In this document: positions 25,259 through 35,954 of the stretch, one piece after another | Numbering within the stretch: the first letter of the stretch is position 1 | Layout: the number at the start of each line of letters is the position of its first letter | From: Cyathus striatus | Taxonomy: Eukaryota > Basidiomycota > Agaricomycetes > Agaricales > Nidulariaceae | Direction of reading: 5' to 3' | Assembly: GCA_025738555.1 (NCBI GenBank) | Contig: JAOVFP010000001.1 | Span: 3,472,001-3,536,000, forward strand | DNA length: 64,000 nt | Made by a program: the position numbers and the translations under genes | Notes under the pieces: model-generated | The model's input: the letters and a program-made list of their open reading frames with translations, nothing else | Databases searched by the model: none | Told to the model about the DNA's origin: nothing

Positions 25259-25682
25259 TACACTACCGTTTACATACGCTCCAACTGAACCCTCTTTAAA
25301 GGAATTCAGTGCCATCAGACTTGGCTTCACTATCATTATTTGTGAGAAGCATCTATCTCAAAAGTAATTGCGGTCTCTTACGGTTGTACAAGTGAGTAAC
25401 TGGGTATACTTGGAGTAGTTTGATACACTTGCCTTTGTTCGCGAAGAACGACGATTGAACGTCGAAGAAGCATACGAGCAGAAGGGCCGTTTATGCAAAA
25501 GGACACATTAAATACACAACTAATCCCGACCGCGTCGAACAGAGGCTCCCTGCTTGCATTGAAATTATTGTATTGTTCATCGAGAATGTCCGGGCAGCTC
25601 TAGGATCCTTCTGAGCAAGCAGTGGCGGCATGCAGACTACTGCCCAACGTTTTACTTAATCACCCGCTGGATTTATGCTAGA
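25259..25682. other. Short intergenic spacer in the F-box cluster
   Basis: About 420 bases without a gene. The final part resembles the leader sequence before the other F-box copies. Confidence 0.4.
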
Positions 25683-26907
25683 ATGTATCTTCCTCCGGAG
25701 TTCTGGGAACGTATTGACCAATATCTGCTCGAACCTACATTGAGGAAGATGATTAACATCAATACCACATTCTTTTACATATCCACAACATTTCCACTGA
25801 AAAAAGGACTGGGATAAAATCTCGATTTTACGGTGCCCTCGACATGCTTTATGATAAAGTCATGTCTGACCCTCCTGCTAGAGATTCAGCTTTCTCGCGA
25901 TATGTTTATCATTTACAGCTACACTTACCCATCAGGCCCTAGGTCAGTGGCTCTTTCAAGCGTTTTATTGGCGACCTGCTAGCCGCCGTCAGGTCGACGG
26001 TTCATCTTATCGAGATTTCACTCTACTTTCAAGACTCGCTGTACGATAATTCTGAAGATTTTGCAATTCTTTACTTCTCTATGGCTGCATCGCTGGTGGT
26101 GATCTGCAGTCTCTGGCATTATATGATCATATAATCCAGTACGATGCTTACGTCCCATCTTCTTTGCTTCTATCTTCGTTGAGGAGATTTAGGTTAGAAT
26201 ATCCCATTGGTTATTCTACGCCGTTAGATTACGATAAATTGATTTCGTTTATCAATGGGTTAGCTCCCCCCATCTTCATCCTCTAGTGGTCCAGCACGCC
26301 GATACTATCGGTTGCTTATCCTTCTTTCCTGTTCTGAAAGAAGTACAGACTGTAATCAATACGCGACAGGACGTCCGACGCAGAATTGCTAAACCAATTC
26401 ATCGCGATGGTTACACTATCGACTATCCATTACCGTTGACGATAATGGGCGAAATATGACAAATTCCAGTCAATGAAAATCTTTTGCGACTCTTTTTACT
26501 TATGGAAGGCCTCAAATGCGAGAGCTCACCCTTGCTATCTCAACCTGAAAGCAGCTGTCTTCTCTCGGCCTGGATAACAAAACATATACATGGCTGCTTG
26601 CAGTCCTCGAACCTCCCTAACTTAGCAAGCCTTCGGCTCAATGGCTCTAAGATCAGCTTGATATTTGTTACCGCTCTGGTATGGGCTCTTTTTGTAACAC
26701 AGTCGGTTATTCACTTTGGCATAGATAAAAATTTAGAACCTCTCGTCTAAAGATCCTGCATGAGTGGAAACTGCACGACCTGAGTATTTATCTCAAAGGA
26801 GAAGCCGTTAGTCAAAAAAAACTATGAAGCGAATTGCTTCCAAGATTCCATTCATCCAGAGTTTTTGGAAAACCGGCGATATGGAAACTCCTCCGGCCAA
26901 TAGTTAA
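25683..26907 (+). pseudogene. Eroded F-box/LRR-like gene
   Basis: Starts MYLPPEFWERIDQYLLEPTL, matching the F-box of the neighbouring copies, but meets a stop near 25817. Later homology appears in pieces and in different frames: YDKLISFINGLAPP near 26240-26270, SLRLNGSKISLI near 26625-26660 with in-frame stops before it, and QSFWKTGDMETPP near 26850-26895, ending at TAA 26905-26907. The order of pieces matches the intact paralogue, so this is one old, heavily mutated copy and not separate genes. Confidence 0.85.
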
Positions 26908-27465
26908 TATAAGTACTCGACTTTTATGGGAGGATGTAATAGACTTCAACCGGTAAGCTGCGCATTACAGTTTGCAGCAAGAGACCTTGAAGAGACCCGC
27001 CAGTTTGTTACGTATCGCTCACGTACACTGTACACCAACGTACTAGGTTCGAATGTGCTCCATGCATTAGTTTAAACTTGAATATTTCACTGAAATCATG
27101 CATACTGGTAAAGTTATTTAAGCATGCATCTTGCATGCGGTAGGCCGCAGTAAAATTATTGATTCAATTTTACTTTGGCAATGGCCAACGTGATCAAATT
27201 GAAGGTCTGAAGTTTGAACGCTTCCAAGTTCAGAATCACAGTGCTTATCAAGAAAGTAATAGTTCCATCATGTCGTCTTCTTGCACTCTGTTGTCTATCG
27301 CAGATGTTACGCTCTATCATTGTCAAGCTTTATCACTGGTTTAGATCCTTTTTGACGCCCATGTGAAACCGTCACGGATGAAGTGGCGGTGTCGAGAAGT
27401 AGTAAACTGCTTACTACCTCCCATCTTCTCCCCCACTCTACTCCTCTTGCTTGAACTTCCTCAGA
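26908..27465. other. Intergenic spacer in the F-box cluster
   Basis: About 560 bases before the intact F-box copy. A 61-codon ORF at 27159-27344 is not supported. Presumed promoter of the 27466 gene. Confidence 0.4.
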
Positions 27466-28988
27466 ATGAGTCTCCCCCCTGAGCTTTGGCAAAGTATTGG
27501 CAGCTACCTATCAGAGCATACATTACAGAGGATGATGTGTGTTAATAGTGCATTCTTTCGCATGTACATGAAAATTCGCTACAAGATGGTTGTCATTTCA
27601 TGGGAGAAATCGAAAGCTAGAGAGCAAGTCAGGAGTTTGCGGTGTGTCCCAAAGTACTCTTTATAATCTCTGTCTATTGTATCTGACATCTTCCTAGAGG
27701 CTCAATGCTCTCTGGATATGTGAATCATCTAAGATTGTGCCTATCCCCTGCACGTCCGCCGTCTTTCGAGGATTTTACGGACGAACTTCTAGCTGCCGTC
27801 AGGTCGATGGTTAATCTTAAAGAAATTTCGCTATATTTCCACGGTTCTCAGGATGATAATCCCGAAGACCTACAGCAATTCTTTGCTTCACTGTGGAGCA
27901 TTGTTGGAGATTTTCTCCAGTCTTTAGAACTATCTGGTTCTCTGCGACAATACGATGCATATATTCCATCCCACTCGCTTCTACCTTCGCTACAAAGGTT
28001 CATATTGAACCATGACAAAGGCTACCTTACATATGGCGACAATAAAATTGTGCCACTGATTAACGGGCTTGCGTCCCAGCTCCATTCCTTGGAGATTCAC
28101 GATAATTTCCATACCATCGTCTCTGAATTGCCCACCTTTCCCGCCCTCAAAGAGCTAAAGACTTCTCTTTGGTTCGCAGATGCGTGGGAGGGAGAACGAA
28201 TTAAGAGGTTCCTCACAGCGCAGGCGTCGCTTTCTCAGCCATTCCAGCTTCACCTGACATCGTACTCCATATTTGCGGAGGATATTTCCGCTGTCTTCTC
28301 GGCCGAGTCAGAGTCCTTCCCTATGCTCTCGGAATATGCCAAGCTTCAGTCACTAAGCCTCCAGTACACCTATTTCCCTTTATGCGGTGATATCGTTCAC
28401 TCTGTGATAAGAGCCCACTCCGAAACTTTGAGAAACTTGGACTTCACTAGCTGTTGTTTTCGGCCTTCTGCAAGACACCGGCTCCGAGATCTTATTCTCA
28501 CCGTCTCGCTCTGCACGCAGCTGTCTTCTCTCTGTTTGGAGGTTTCTAAGCTTGACCCGTGGTTGCTTGTAGTGTTGTCCACGGATCTTCCTAATATAGA
28601 AAGCCTTCGGCTTAACTGCGCTAAGATCGACCTTCGATTAGTTGGTATCTGGGTAAGGCTTCATTCTCGTGATGTCATCGTATGCTCATTTTGGAATGTA
28701 AAGCATCCCCAATCCTTACGCGTGCAGACCCTTCGTGCATGGAAACTCCATGACCTGAGCATCTTCTACAGAGGAAAGCCTCTTAACAACAAGACTATGA
28801 AACAAATTTCCCGTCACATTCCTTCAGTCCAGAGCTTTTGGAAAACTGGGGATACGGATACTCCCCCCGCGCCGCCTTATTACACGCAATGGAAACACTC
28901 TCATTTCGTATTAGACTTGTGGCGGTCTGCCGCATATCGACCTTTGAAAGCTGGTGTAGATCACATTCGTTGGCGGTTGCCATTCTAA
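27466..28988 (+). CDS. F-box protein with leucine-rich-repeat-like body (intact cluster member)
   Basis: Exons 27466-27641, 27698-28652 and 28704-28988; 471 residues. F-box-like start MSLPPELWQSIGSYLSEHTL and MMCVNSAFF, then a Leu-rich body (HLRLCLSPARPP, FFASLWSIVGDFLQSLELSG, LINGLASQLHSLEIHDN, SLCLEVSKLDPWLL, IESLRLNCAKIDL) and the family end VQSFWKTGDTDTPP. The second intron (28653-28703) is 51 bases and stop-free, so reading through it gives 488 residues; the paralogues with stops at this point show that it is normally spliced. ATG 27466 matches the paralogue starts. Predicted Skp1-binding substrate adaptor of an SCF ligase; substrate unknown. Confidence 0.85.
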
Positions 28989-30247
28989 CATTCTGGTTCC
29001 TGCTTGCTCCAGCCTCCGTCTATAATATCAACTCTATTAATCGGGCTCTCAGTTTTTCACCACTGGTTTCGTGCGACGTTCTTGCTAATACTACCCCACT
29101 GGGAAATGCTATGCAGATATATTACTTTAGGCGATTCATCGATCACAGCTTCAAGTTCGTAATACAACATCGACTTCTGTGCAACTCGCTATCTTCTTAA
29201 TAGACACCGAGAAATCCTACACATAGTCTAGTCTAGCTGCTCATACGATGATATGCACCTCCTCACCCACAAGTACATGGCTATAATTGGGGTTATCTCT
29301 CCTCCGGAAGTAACTCCATCTTTCTTCCGGAGGTAGCTCAGCTATGCGTGCGGCTACTCCCTTCCATTCTAGACGCCATCCAGAACACGTTTGTTACCGC
29401 AGGTTACCGCCAAACACCGTTTTTCCGGAATACTATTTTTCCACGTTCTAAACAGCACTGGAAGTCAAAGTTGCTGATAAAGTTGTCAGCTGTTGGTTCC
29501 TCCTAAGGCCTGGGTAACAATCTGTAGACCCAATATTCCGATCTCTGGGAATGGTTATAGTGCTTTCGCTGGTTAACTACTTCATACCCACAGTCCTATT
29601 TTGAAATGACATATGTCTTCATCTTGGTGACAGCTATTAACACAGCTGAGCATGGTATGACATTCATCAGCTTTAATCTGCCGACTCACGAAGATCAGGA
29701 ACTTCTCTTTGACAATTAATGCGTTGATATGTTACGGAGATCAGGGTTCATCAGATCCACTTGTGTACCATGCTGCGCAACCTTGCGCAACGCGAACGAT
29801 AAAAATGCATATCAGATATCAATCACGCGCGTATCCTGTAACTACTCAGACATAAAGGCATAATAAAAATATATATAATCGGAAATGTACACATTTACAA
29901 TCCTTTGAACAAGAAAAGGCGAGTTGAAGAGAGAGGTATGTGAAATAAACATACATAGTGTCAAGATAATTATTTCGTGTACGAGAAAAAGAAAACATAT
30001 AACAAAGAGACAGCAGGGAGAGTATTAAGGATAAATGCTACAAGAACACCATCGAACCGACAAATCACGGTATTAAGAAAAAGAGACAGTAATAAAAAGA
30101 ATCATAAGCACATTGAAGTTCTATCCATCATCTACTATATAAATTCCGCCCAAAGCAGGCAGGAATAGCACCATAGACTTGATGCACTTGGAGATCATCA
30201 ACATCACCGTTACCAACAGTCTTTCAAGGAGAAAGGAAGCTAATAAT
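28989..30247. other. Intergenic, no gene recognised
   Basis: About 1.26 kb. AT-rich from 29.8 kb. No supported ORF, RNA gene or repeat. Confidence 0.4.
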
Positions 30248-32502
30248 TTAAACCAAGGCAGCAGACTGGAGATATCCACGGAAGATCGAATCCCGAACTA
30301 CACAACCATCATCAGAATCCGTTTGGAAAACATCAGTAACACAATCAAAACTCACCATTGCCAATAATACGTTGCGTGGCTCTGGTATCCTGTGGAGCAC
30401 AAAGTTATAAAGTAGCACGCGTGAGCACCTGAAACACCGGGCAGAACGAGCAAGACGGAATACTGACCACAACGCTGGTGAAGTGCGTGTACAATACACG
30501 GCGGTTCTCATTATTCCGTCGGTGAACCTGTAGGAAATGCGCTCGGAAGTACTGAACGACCGTCTCGTAGTCGTTCGAGCGGTCACCGAACGAGGTAATG
30601 CTGGTCAACAAGTATCAATCTACCTGCCCAAATGCAATTGCAATCACCGAGGAATGACATACTATCTTTTCACTTTGAGCCCAGAGTTTAATTTTGCCTT
30701 TAGTAAATCAGTCTTGTCTGTGAGAAAAATCACAGACAAAAATACCAGCCAATGGTCAACATCAATGAAGACAATCGGTAAGCAATTGAAAACGCACTAA
30801 GGAACAAGACCAAGTGAACATTCTTGAGTAGAGCATTGGAGCAAATTTGTGTGAATAACTGGAGTGAGTCATCTATCCTATTTGTGCGGTGGTCCTCTTC
30901 GAGATACTATAGAAAATTCCAAAAGAGAACGGAACGAAGTATGTTAGCAAACTGTAACCATGCATAATAAAAAAAGGAGACGGAAGAAGCTATCGGAACT
31001 AAGAAGCCAAGGAGATACGTGTCGAAGTCGGGTATGGGAAAATAATACGGGAAGCCCAGCTTGAAACGCAGAAAAGGAGATGGTGGATGCGATCTCGGCC
31101 AGAAGAACGAAATAAAGATAGATGAGAAAAAGGTTGTAGTAGACATACCTGATCAAAGGCGCTGACGGGGGCCACAAAGATGATAGCATTTGCATCGTCG
31201 AAATATGGAACCCAGGAATGTCGTTGACCACGTGCTCCTCCGACATCGTAGAGATGCCATGTCACAGCCTTTCCATGAATATTCACGTCAAAGGCATGTT
31301 CCGCGACGCCCATAGTTTGAATACGGGCGTGAAGGATGTCGTCTAGATAATTGTTCATCATCCAATCACTCCCACAGGAAAGATAAGAGTTACCGTACCT
31401 GTTGTTGGGATGTAGCTTGGTGCGGCAACACGAGAAATATGTTTCATGAAACTAGAGCATACCGTTAACACATAACATAGTGAGGGTGTGAGGAGGCACT
31501 GACAATTCTGACCACTCATCAAGCTTCAAACGTCGCTTTGCTATGAGGCCCTGGACAATGGGATGGTTCCAAAGCTCTTTGATATCGGGCTCTGATGCCT
31601 GAAGCATTCTGCCAACATCCTGAACAAGAGGATCTGGGGCGACATCCTGACTTTCACGAGCCTTCTTTTCGCCATCTTGGGACCTCCTCGTCTTGATCAT
31701 ACCAAGCGCGTTTTCGATAGTCCTAGCTTGCCATCCACTGCGAACGTATACACCACCTTTGCCGGATCCAGAGACAGTGATACCACCGCTTAGGCGGTGG
31801 GCGAGTTGTTCGTCAGATGCAACCAACGGTGAGAGACGCCGCCGGAGGTTGGCGATCTGAGTAGAGCCTTCCCGGGACTGCGGAACAGCCTTCGAAGATC
31901 CCGCTGCCGAGCTGCTTGATGCCTCTGCATAGCCATTCGAACCTGTAAATCGAGGTACACTAACGATGTCGGGTGAAGGGGGGCCTCTACCATTGGAACG
32001 AGGTATGGGCTCGTCTTCGTCGTCGTACTTTTCTTCAAGGATGTCGTCGTGTGCCTCGAGAGTGGTGAGAATCTGCTTGAGAGAATGGACGACGTTGAAA
32101 TAAATAACTGTTTTCCAAGATGCGCGCTCTTGGTCGAGAGAGTGGGGTTTGTACATAAGTTGGAATTGCTTTTGGAGGGTAGACTTTCCGCTCTCTGCCT
32201 GGCCCAGCAGGAGAAGCTGTGAAACAAGCATATACGCATCAGCTGAAGTTCAAGGAAGCATATATATGCGGGGCAGAAAGCCGAAAGTCAAGCAGCAAAA
32301 TGAAACTCACCTTAACATCACCCTTCCTCCTCTTTAACCTCTCCCGCTCTTCCCTGAGCTCCTCGTCGATTTGTTCTGAGATCCGACGTGCCTCGTCCTC
32401 CTCGCGGAGCCGCAGGGTGCGCTCCTCGTCGGTCTCTGTCGGGGGAGGCTTCATTGCTTGGGAAATGGGGTCATCCTGGCTGTAAATGGAGGGGGTACGC
32501 AT
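30248..32502 (-). CDS. Atypical heterotrimeric G-protein alpha subunit
   Basis: Nine minus-strand exons: 32311-32502, 31504-32216, 31399-31451, 31149-31342, 30798-30906, 30663-30717, 30468-30600, 30356-30389, 30248-30297; 510 residues, against about 350-360 for a standard G-alpha. Motifs: P-loop LLLLGQAESGKST (residues 65-77), helical domain with about 120 extra low-complexity residues after HDDILEEKYDDEDE, switch I with Arg326 (ARIQTMG), switch II DVGGARGQRHSW (352-363), NKTD specificity motif, TRAT in place of TCAT, and C-terminus FRGYLQSAALV. The usual switch-II Gln is Ala356, and the P-loop position equivalent to Ras Gly12 is Ala71. The N-terminus (MRTPSIYS, then a charged helix) lacks the Gly2/Ser6 myristoylation pattern, and no Cys lies near the C-terminus. 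The intron at 30907-31148 (242 bases) is unusually long here. Such divergent G-alphas are known to be expanded in agaricomycetes; GTPase impairment is inferred. Confidence 0.93.
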
Positions 32503-32732
32503 TTTGGGAGGGAGAAGATGATGGTAGTGATGAAAGAGGGAAGGGAGCGCAAGGAGGTGAGAGCGGATTCGGGGATTTTGATATTACATGATGGAATTAT
32601 TTAAAGCGAATTTATGCTAAGTAACAGCAGGCGGATTTGGAAGTGGTTAGGCTGTCACACGCTAGCTCCCATCAAAAGATGTGACGATTGTCAAATGGAA
32701 TGTCACGCTCTCGGACAGCCATCAACGCCAAA

Positions 32733-33589
32733 ATGGTATTTGTCTTCCGCTCCCTCATCATCCTCCGACAATGCTCACCGCCTCTCTCTTCAGTCTGTCA
32801 CTCTCCACACCACCCACGGAGAACTCAAGGTACCTATCTCATACCATGTCAAATATCATCCACATCCACTAATAATAATCTCCTACCTGCCAGATTGAAG
32901 TCTTCTGCGAGGCTGTGCCCAAAACCGCAGAGGTCCGTGTTATCCTCTTCTATTGAACATGTCTTCACCGCTGATCACCCGTCATGTTCATCCACAGAAC
33001 TTCCTCGCTCTATGTGCCTCCAACTACTATGACGGATGCATTTTCCATAGAAATATAAAGGGTTTCATGACCCAAACCGGCGACCCAACGGGCTCTGGAA
33101 AAGGCGGCCAGAGCCTTTGGGGAAACCCATTTCCAGACGAGATAAGATCAACCCTCAAGGTATGTCTTGTCCCTCTCTCTCTCTTTCAAATATCCGTAAT
33201 CTCATGACACGACCTATCCATTTTCCTCTCCTTCTGCCGTCCTCGAGTGCAGTTTAACTCGCGCGGCATCGTCGCAATGGCCAATTCAGGACCAGACACC
33301 AACAAGTCTCAGTTCTTCATAACATACTCCAAGCAGCCGCACTTGGACGGGAAATACACCATCTTCGGCAAGGTCATTGACGGTGTCGATTCTACTTTGG
33401 ATGCGATCGAGCGCGTGCCAGTGAACAACAAGAACAGGCCCCTCAATGAGATTAAGCTGACACACGTACGTTTTGCTTGTTCTACGCTTACCTCCGTCAA
33501 CCCTAAATATCTAATTACCATCGTGATACGTTCAGGTGACAATCCACGCCAACCCAATTGCAGATGCCGAAGTCGCTGGCAGACGATAG
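32733..33589 (+). CDS. PPIL3-type peptidyl-prolyl isomerase (spliceosomal cyclophilin)
   Basis: Exons 32733-32735 (the ATG alone), 32794-32829, 32894-32932, 32998-33159, 33253-33465, 33536-33589; 168 residues. After the start, [12 protein letters not shown] and [27 protein letters not shown] follow the PPIL3/CYP10 pattern closely. Catalytic-core features are present: [34 protein letters not shown] and [11 protein letters not shown]. The position of the cyclosporin-contacting Trp of cyclophilin A is His (KQPHLDG), as in PPIL3. The end is [10 protein letters not shown] plus a short tail. Family members bind spliceosomal complexes; role here is by homology. It diverges from the G-alpha gene with only 230 bases between starts, so the two promoters overlap or abut. 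Confidence 0.95.
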
Positions 33590-34320
33590 TGGTGGTCTAT
33601 CTGCGTTTCATTTTGTCTTGTACGGTCGGCGTCATGGTTAAACGAGAAAGAGGATGTAGTGATACCGAAACACATTATTACCGTCTCACACATTTTTTCT
33701 TTCTTGGATCCGTATGCGGGAGAAGATTTGTCACAACCAAATCGATGAGAAGCACGGATGGACTTAGTTACAAGTTATGCTTGTATCCTCAAGCTACCAC
33801 AACGCTACATTGCTTTGTTGCATAGTACTCCTCCCTCTTGCATCACAGGCTTTGCCTGGCCCAACTTTTCTCCGTCCATTTGTGTAGCACATATCTCATA
33901 CCAGACTCTCGTGTATTTCAGCTGTAATTGGGACATCCTTCTCATTAGGGGTTTCGAAGATATGATTGTGTTCTTGCGCGCTTCGTTTGATCCGATTCTA
34001 TTTAGATGGCTAAGAACGCAATGAAGCATGAAATATATGTAGTAAGGAAGCGTAAGGAGGATATACAAGTTACCGGTTCCCGAAGGATGTCATAGTAGCC
34101 GCTTTGCTGAAGGCACCTATTGTGACAGCAAAAACACAGGCCAGCACCCATGACAACTCGCTCTGAGCGCCCAGCTCTCACAATCGAATATATCAGCAGA
34201 AAATGCATTGAAGACGAAGTGCCCGATCCAGGATATTGACAAAAGATTAAAATTACACAAACTCTTTAAACTTTGCTTCACTTCCACAACGGGAGAGGGG
34301 ACAGGGAAGACGGGTTCTCG
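33590..34320. other. Convergent intergenic region
   Basis: About 730 bases between the 3' ends of the cyclophilin and capping-protein genes. No gene recognised; AT-rich downstream of 33.9 kb. Confidence 0.4.
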
Positions 34321-35695
34321 CTACCGCTTAATGAATCCCGCAAGCTCTTTCTGGAGCTCTCGCTGTTTCCTTGCATTCTCCAGGTCATCCACACTACGCA
34401 GGTCGTATACGATATCGCGTGTTTTGCCAAAATAGACCTAAGCAAGGGCAGTAAGTCAGGATCGGTACGAGCGGTAATGAGAAATAGGGGTAAGCAGAGA
34501 GTTTCAGAGTTTATTGCGATGGTGAAATGCAGTGAAAGGGAAGTGATAAATGAAAAATGCACCTCTTGTATCAAATTCCGCATTTTGTTCTCCATCTCTT
34601 CAATCATCTTGCCGATGTTCGCAACGTGAGTATTGAAATCTTGTAATGGCCAGTCTTGTTCAGTCTAAAAATGGAAAAATATCAGCACACTATACCATAT
34701 CCTAAAGGCTTCACTTCCACCCGAGTCGGAGGAAGCTGAACAAGGCGACGAAGTGAAAAGTGAGAATTAAGAAGAGTATCCTCACCTGACGCGTTAAGCT
34801 TCCGCTCAAATCTACCTCGCCCTCCCTTTTCCATCCTTCAACGCCTTTTCGTTCAGTGTGCTTCCTATCCTCGGCAGTCTCCTCAGATACTTTCCGCGAG
34901 ATAAGATGCAGCATCACTGTTGACGTCAGCTTGTAGTGTGCCTGTCGCCCGCGCTCAACGACCTCAAAGACGTGAATCGAGTCCCATGAACCGGAAGGAT
35001 TAATAGGAGTTCCGGCGGTTAATGCTGGTTAAAGCAAGCAGGTCGATAAACAGTAAACAAAAGATTGTAGGAATGAATGCTATATAATAATACTTACTCT
35101 TCTTTAACAGAACTGTTCCTGCGAATGAACTCCGGCCGTCTTCTGGATCCCATAGATAGACTGAGGATACTCCTCCTTCATAGTACCTAGAGTAGATCAC
35201 AGATAGATATAAGTTGTAGCATGAGCACCGAGCGATATGAGTAAGAAAGGCTTACATCTCGCGATAGGTATCGAAGGCTTCGTTAGCTGTAATTTCAAGT
35301 TTCCTTAACTTCGCACTTGGAACAGCACCATCTTCCAAAGGAGGATCATATTCGTTCGACCAAGGAGATCTAGATGTAACAATACATTGTAAGCATATTA
35401 ATATAGCGTGTTAACTAGAGGAAACCGAAGCAGAAATACTCCAAGCTCCATCGAAAGTTAAAGATCAAAAGAGATATACATACCGATAGCTCTCTCCGTC
35501 TCGATTATAATCACAAGATAGATAGTCCTTCCCAGTTGCGCGATCTGTCCTAACTAACAAGGGCTGATCAACGCTGCTTAGGAGATCGTCTGCGAGGTCA
35601 GGACATAGCGCGACGAGCGATGCGACGTTCTCTTCTGTGCGTGTTGGCGGCATTCGCCTCATTAGGTCTAACATTGAGTCTACAAGATCACCCAT
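34321..35695 (-). CDS. CAP2: F-actin capping protein subunit beta
   Basis: Minus-strand exons 35484-35695, 35256-35369, 35098-35186, 34786-35024, 34563-34664, 34321-34437; 290 residues. The beta subunit pairs with capping protein alpha to cap actin barbed ends. Strongly diagnostic strings: [69 protein letters not shown] and [13 protein letters not shown]. The C-terminal part, [20 protein letters not shown] followed by [20 protein letters not shown], is the conserved tentacle region. Length agrees with fungal orthologues. No missing motif seen. Confidence 0.97.
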
Positions 35696-35854
35696 ACTGA
35701 AGATCGTGAAAGGAGAAGGATATAGATGTGGTATAGAAATTAGTTTGACTACGATTCGCCGAAAGGAGCTGCGCTGAGATTGGCCATGTTGACCTGGACG
35801 AGGGAGCGGAGGTTGTAGGAAAATAAAGACAAAGAATAATTTACTTGATGATAG

Positions 35855-35859
35855 AAAAA
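35855..35859 (-). terminator. RNA polymerase III terminator of tRNA-Thr
   Basis: A run of five T on the minus strand starts five bases after the tRNA 3' end, the expected Pol III stop signal. Confidence 0.75.
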
Positions 35860-35863
35860 TAGA

Positions 35864-35954
35864 TGCCTCCTACCCGGATTGAACGAGTGACCTTTGCATA
35901 TGCGGGCTTATAATACCTTACAAGTGCAACGCTCTACCACTAAGCTAAAGAGGC
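35864..35954 (-). tRNA. tRNA-Thr (anticodon TGT) with a 19-base intron
   Basis: On the minus strand, 91 bases fold as a tRNA: acceptor GCCTCTT with AGGAGGC (one G-U pair) and discriminator A; D arm GCTT/GAGC around AGTGGTA; anticodon stem TTGCA/TGCAA; loop CTTGTA plus A, anticodon TGT at 35920-35922; T arm ACTCG/CGGGT with loop TTCAATC. A 19-base intron (about 35900-35918) sits in the usual place after the base 3' of the anticodon. No CCA is encoded, as normal for nuclear tRNA genes. Confidence 0.95.
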
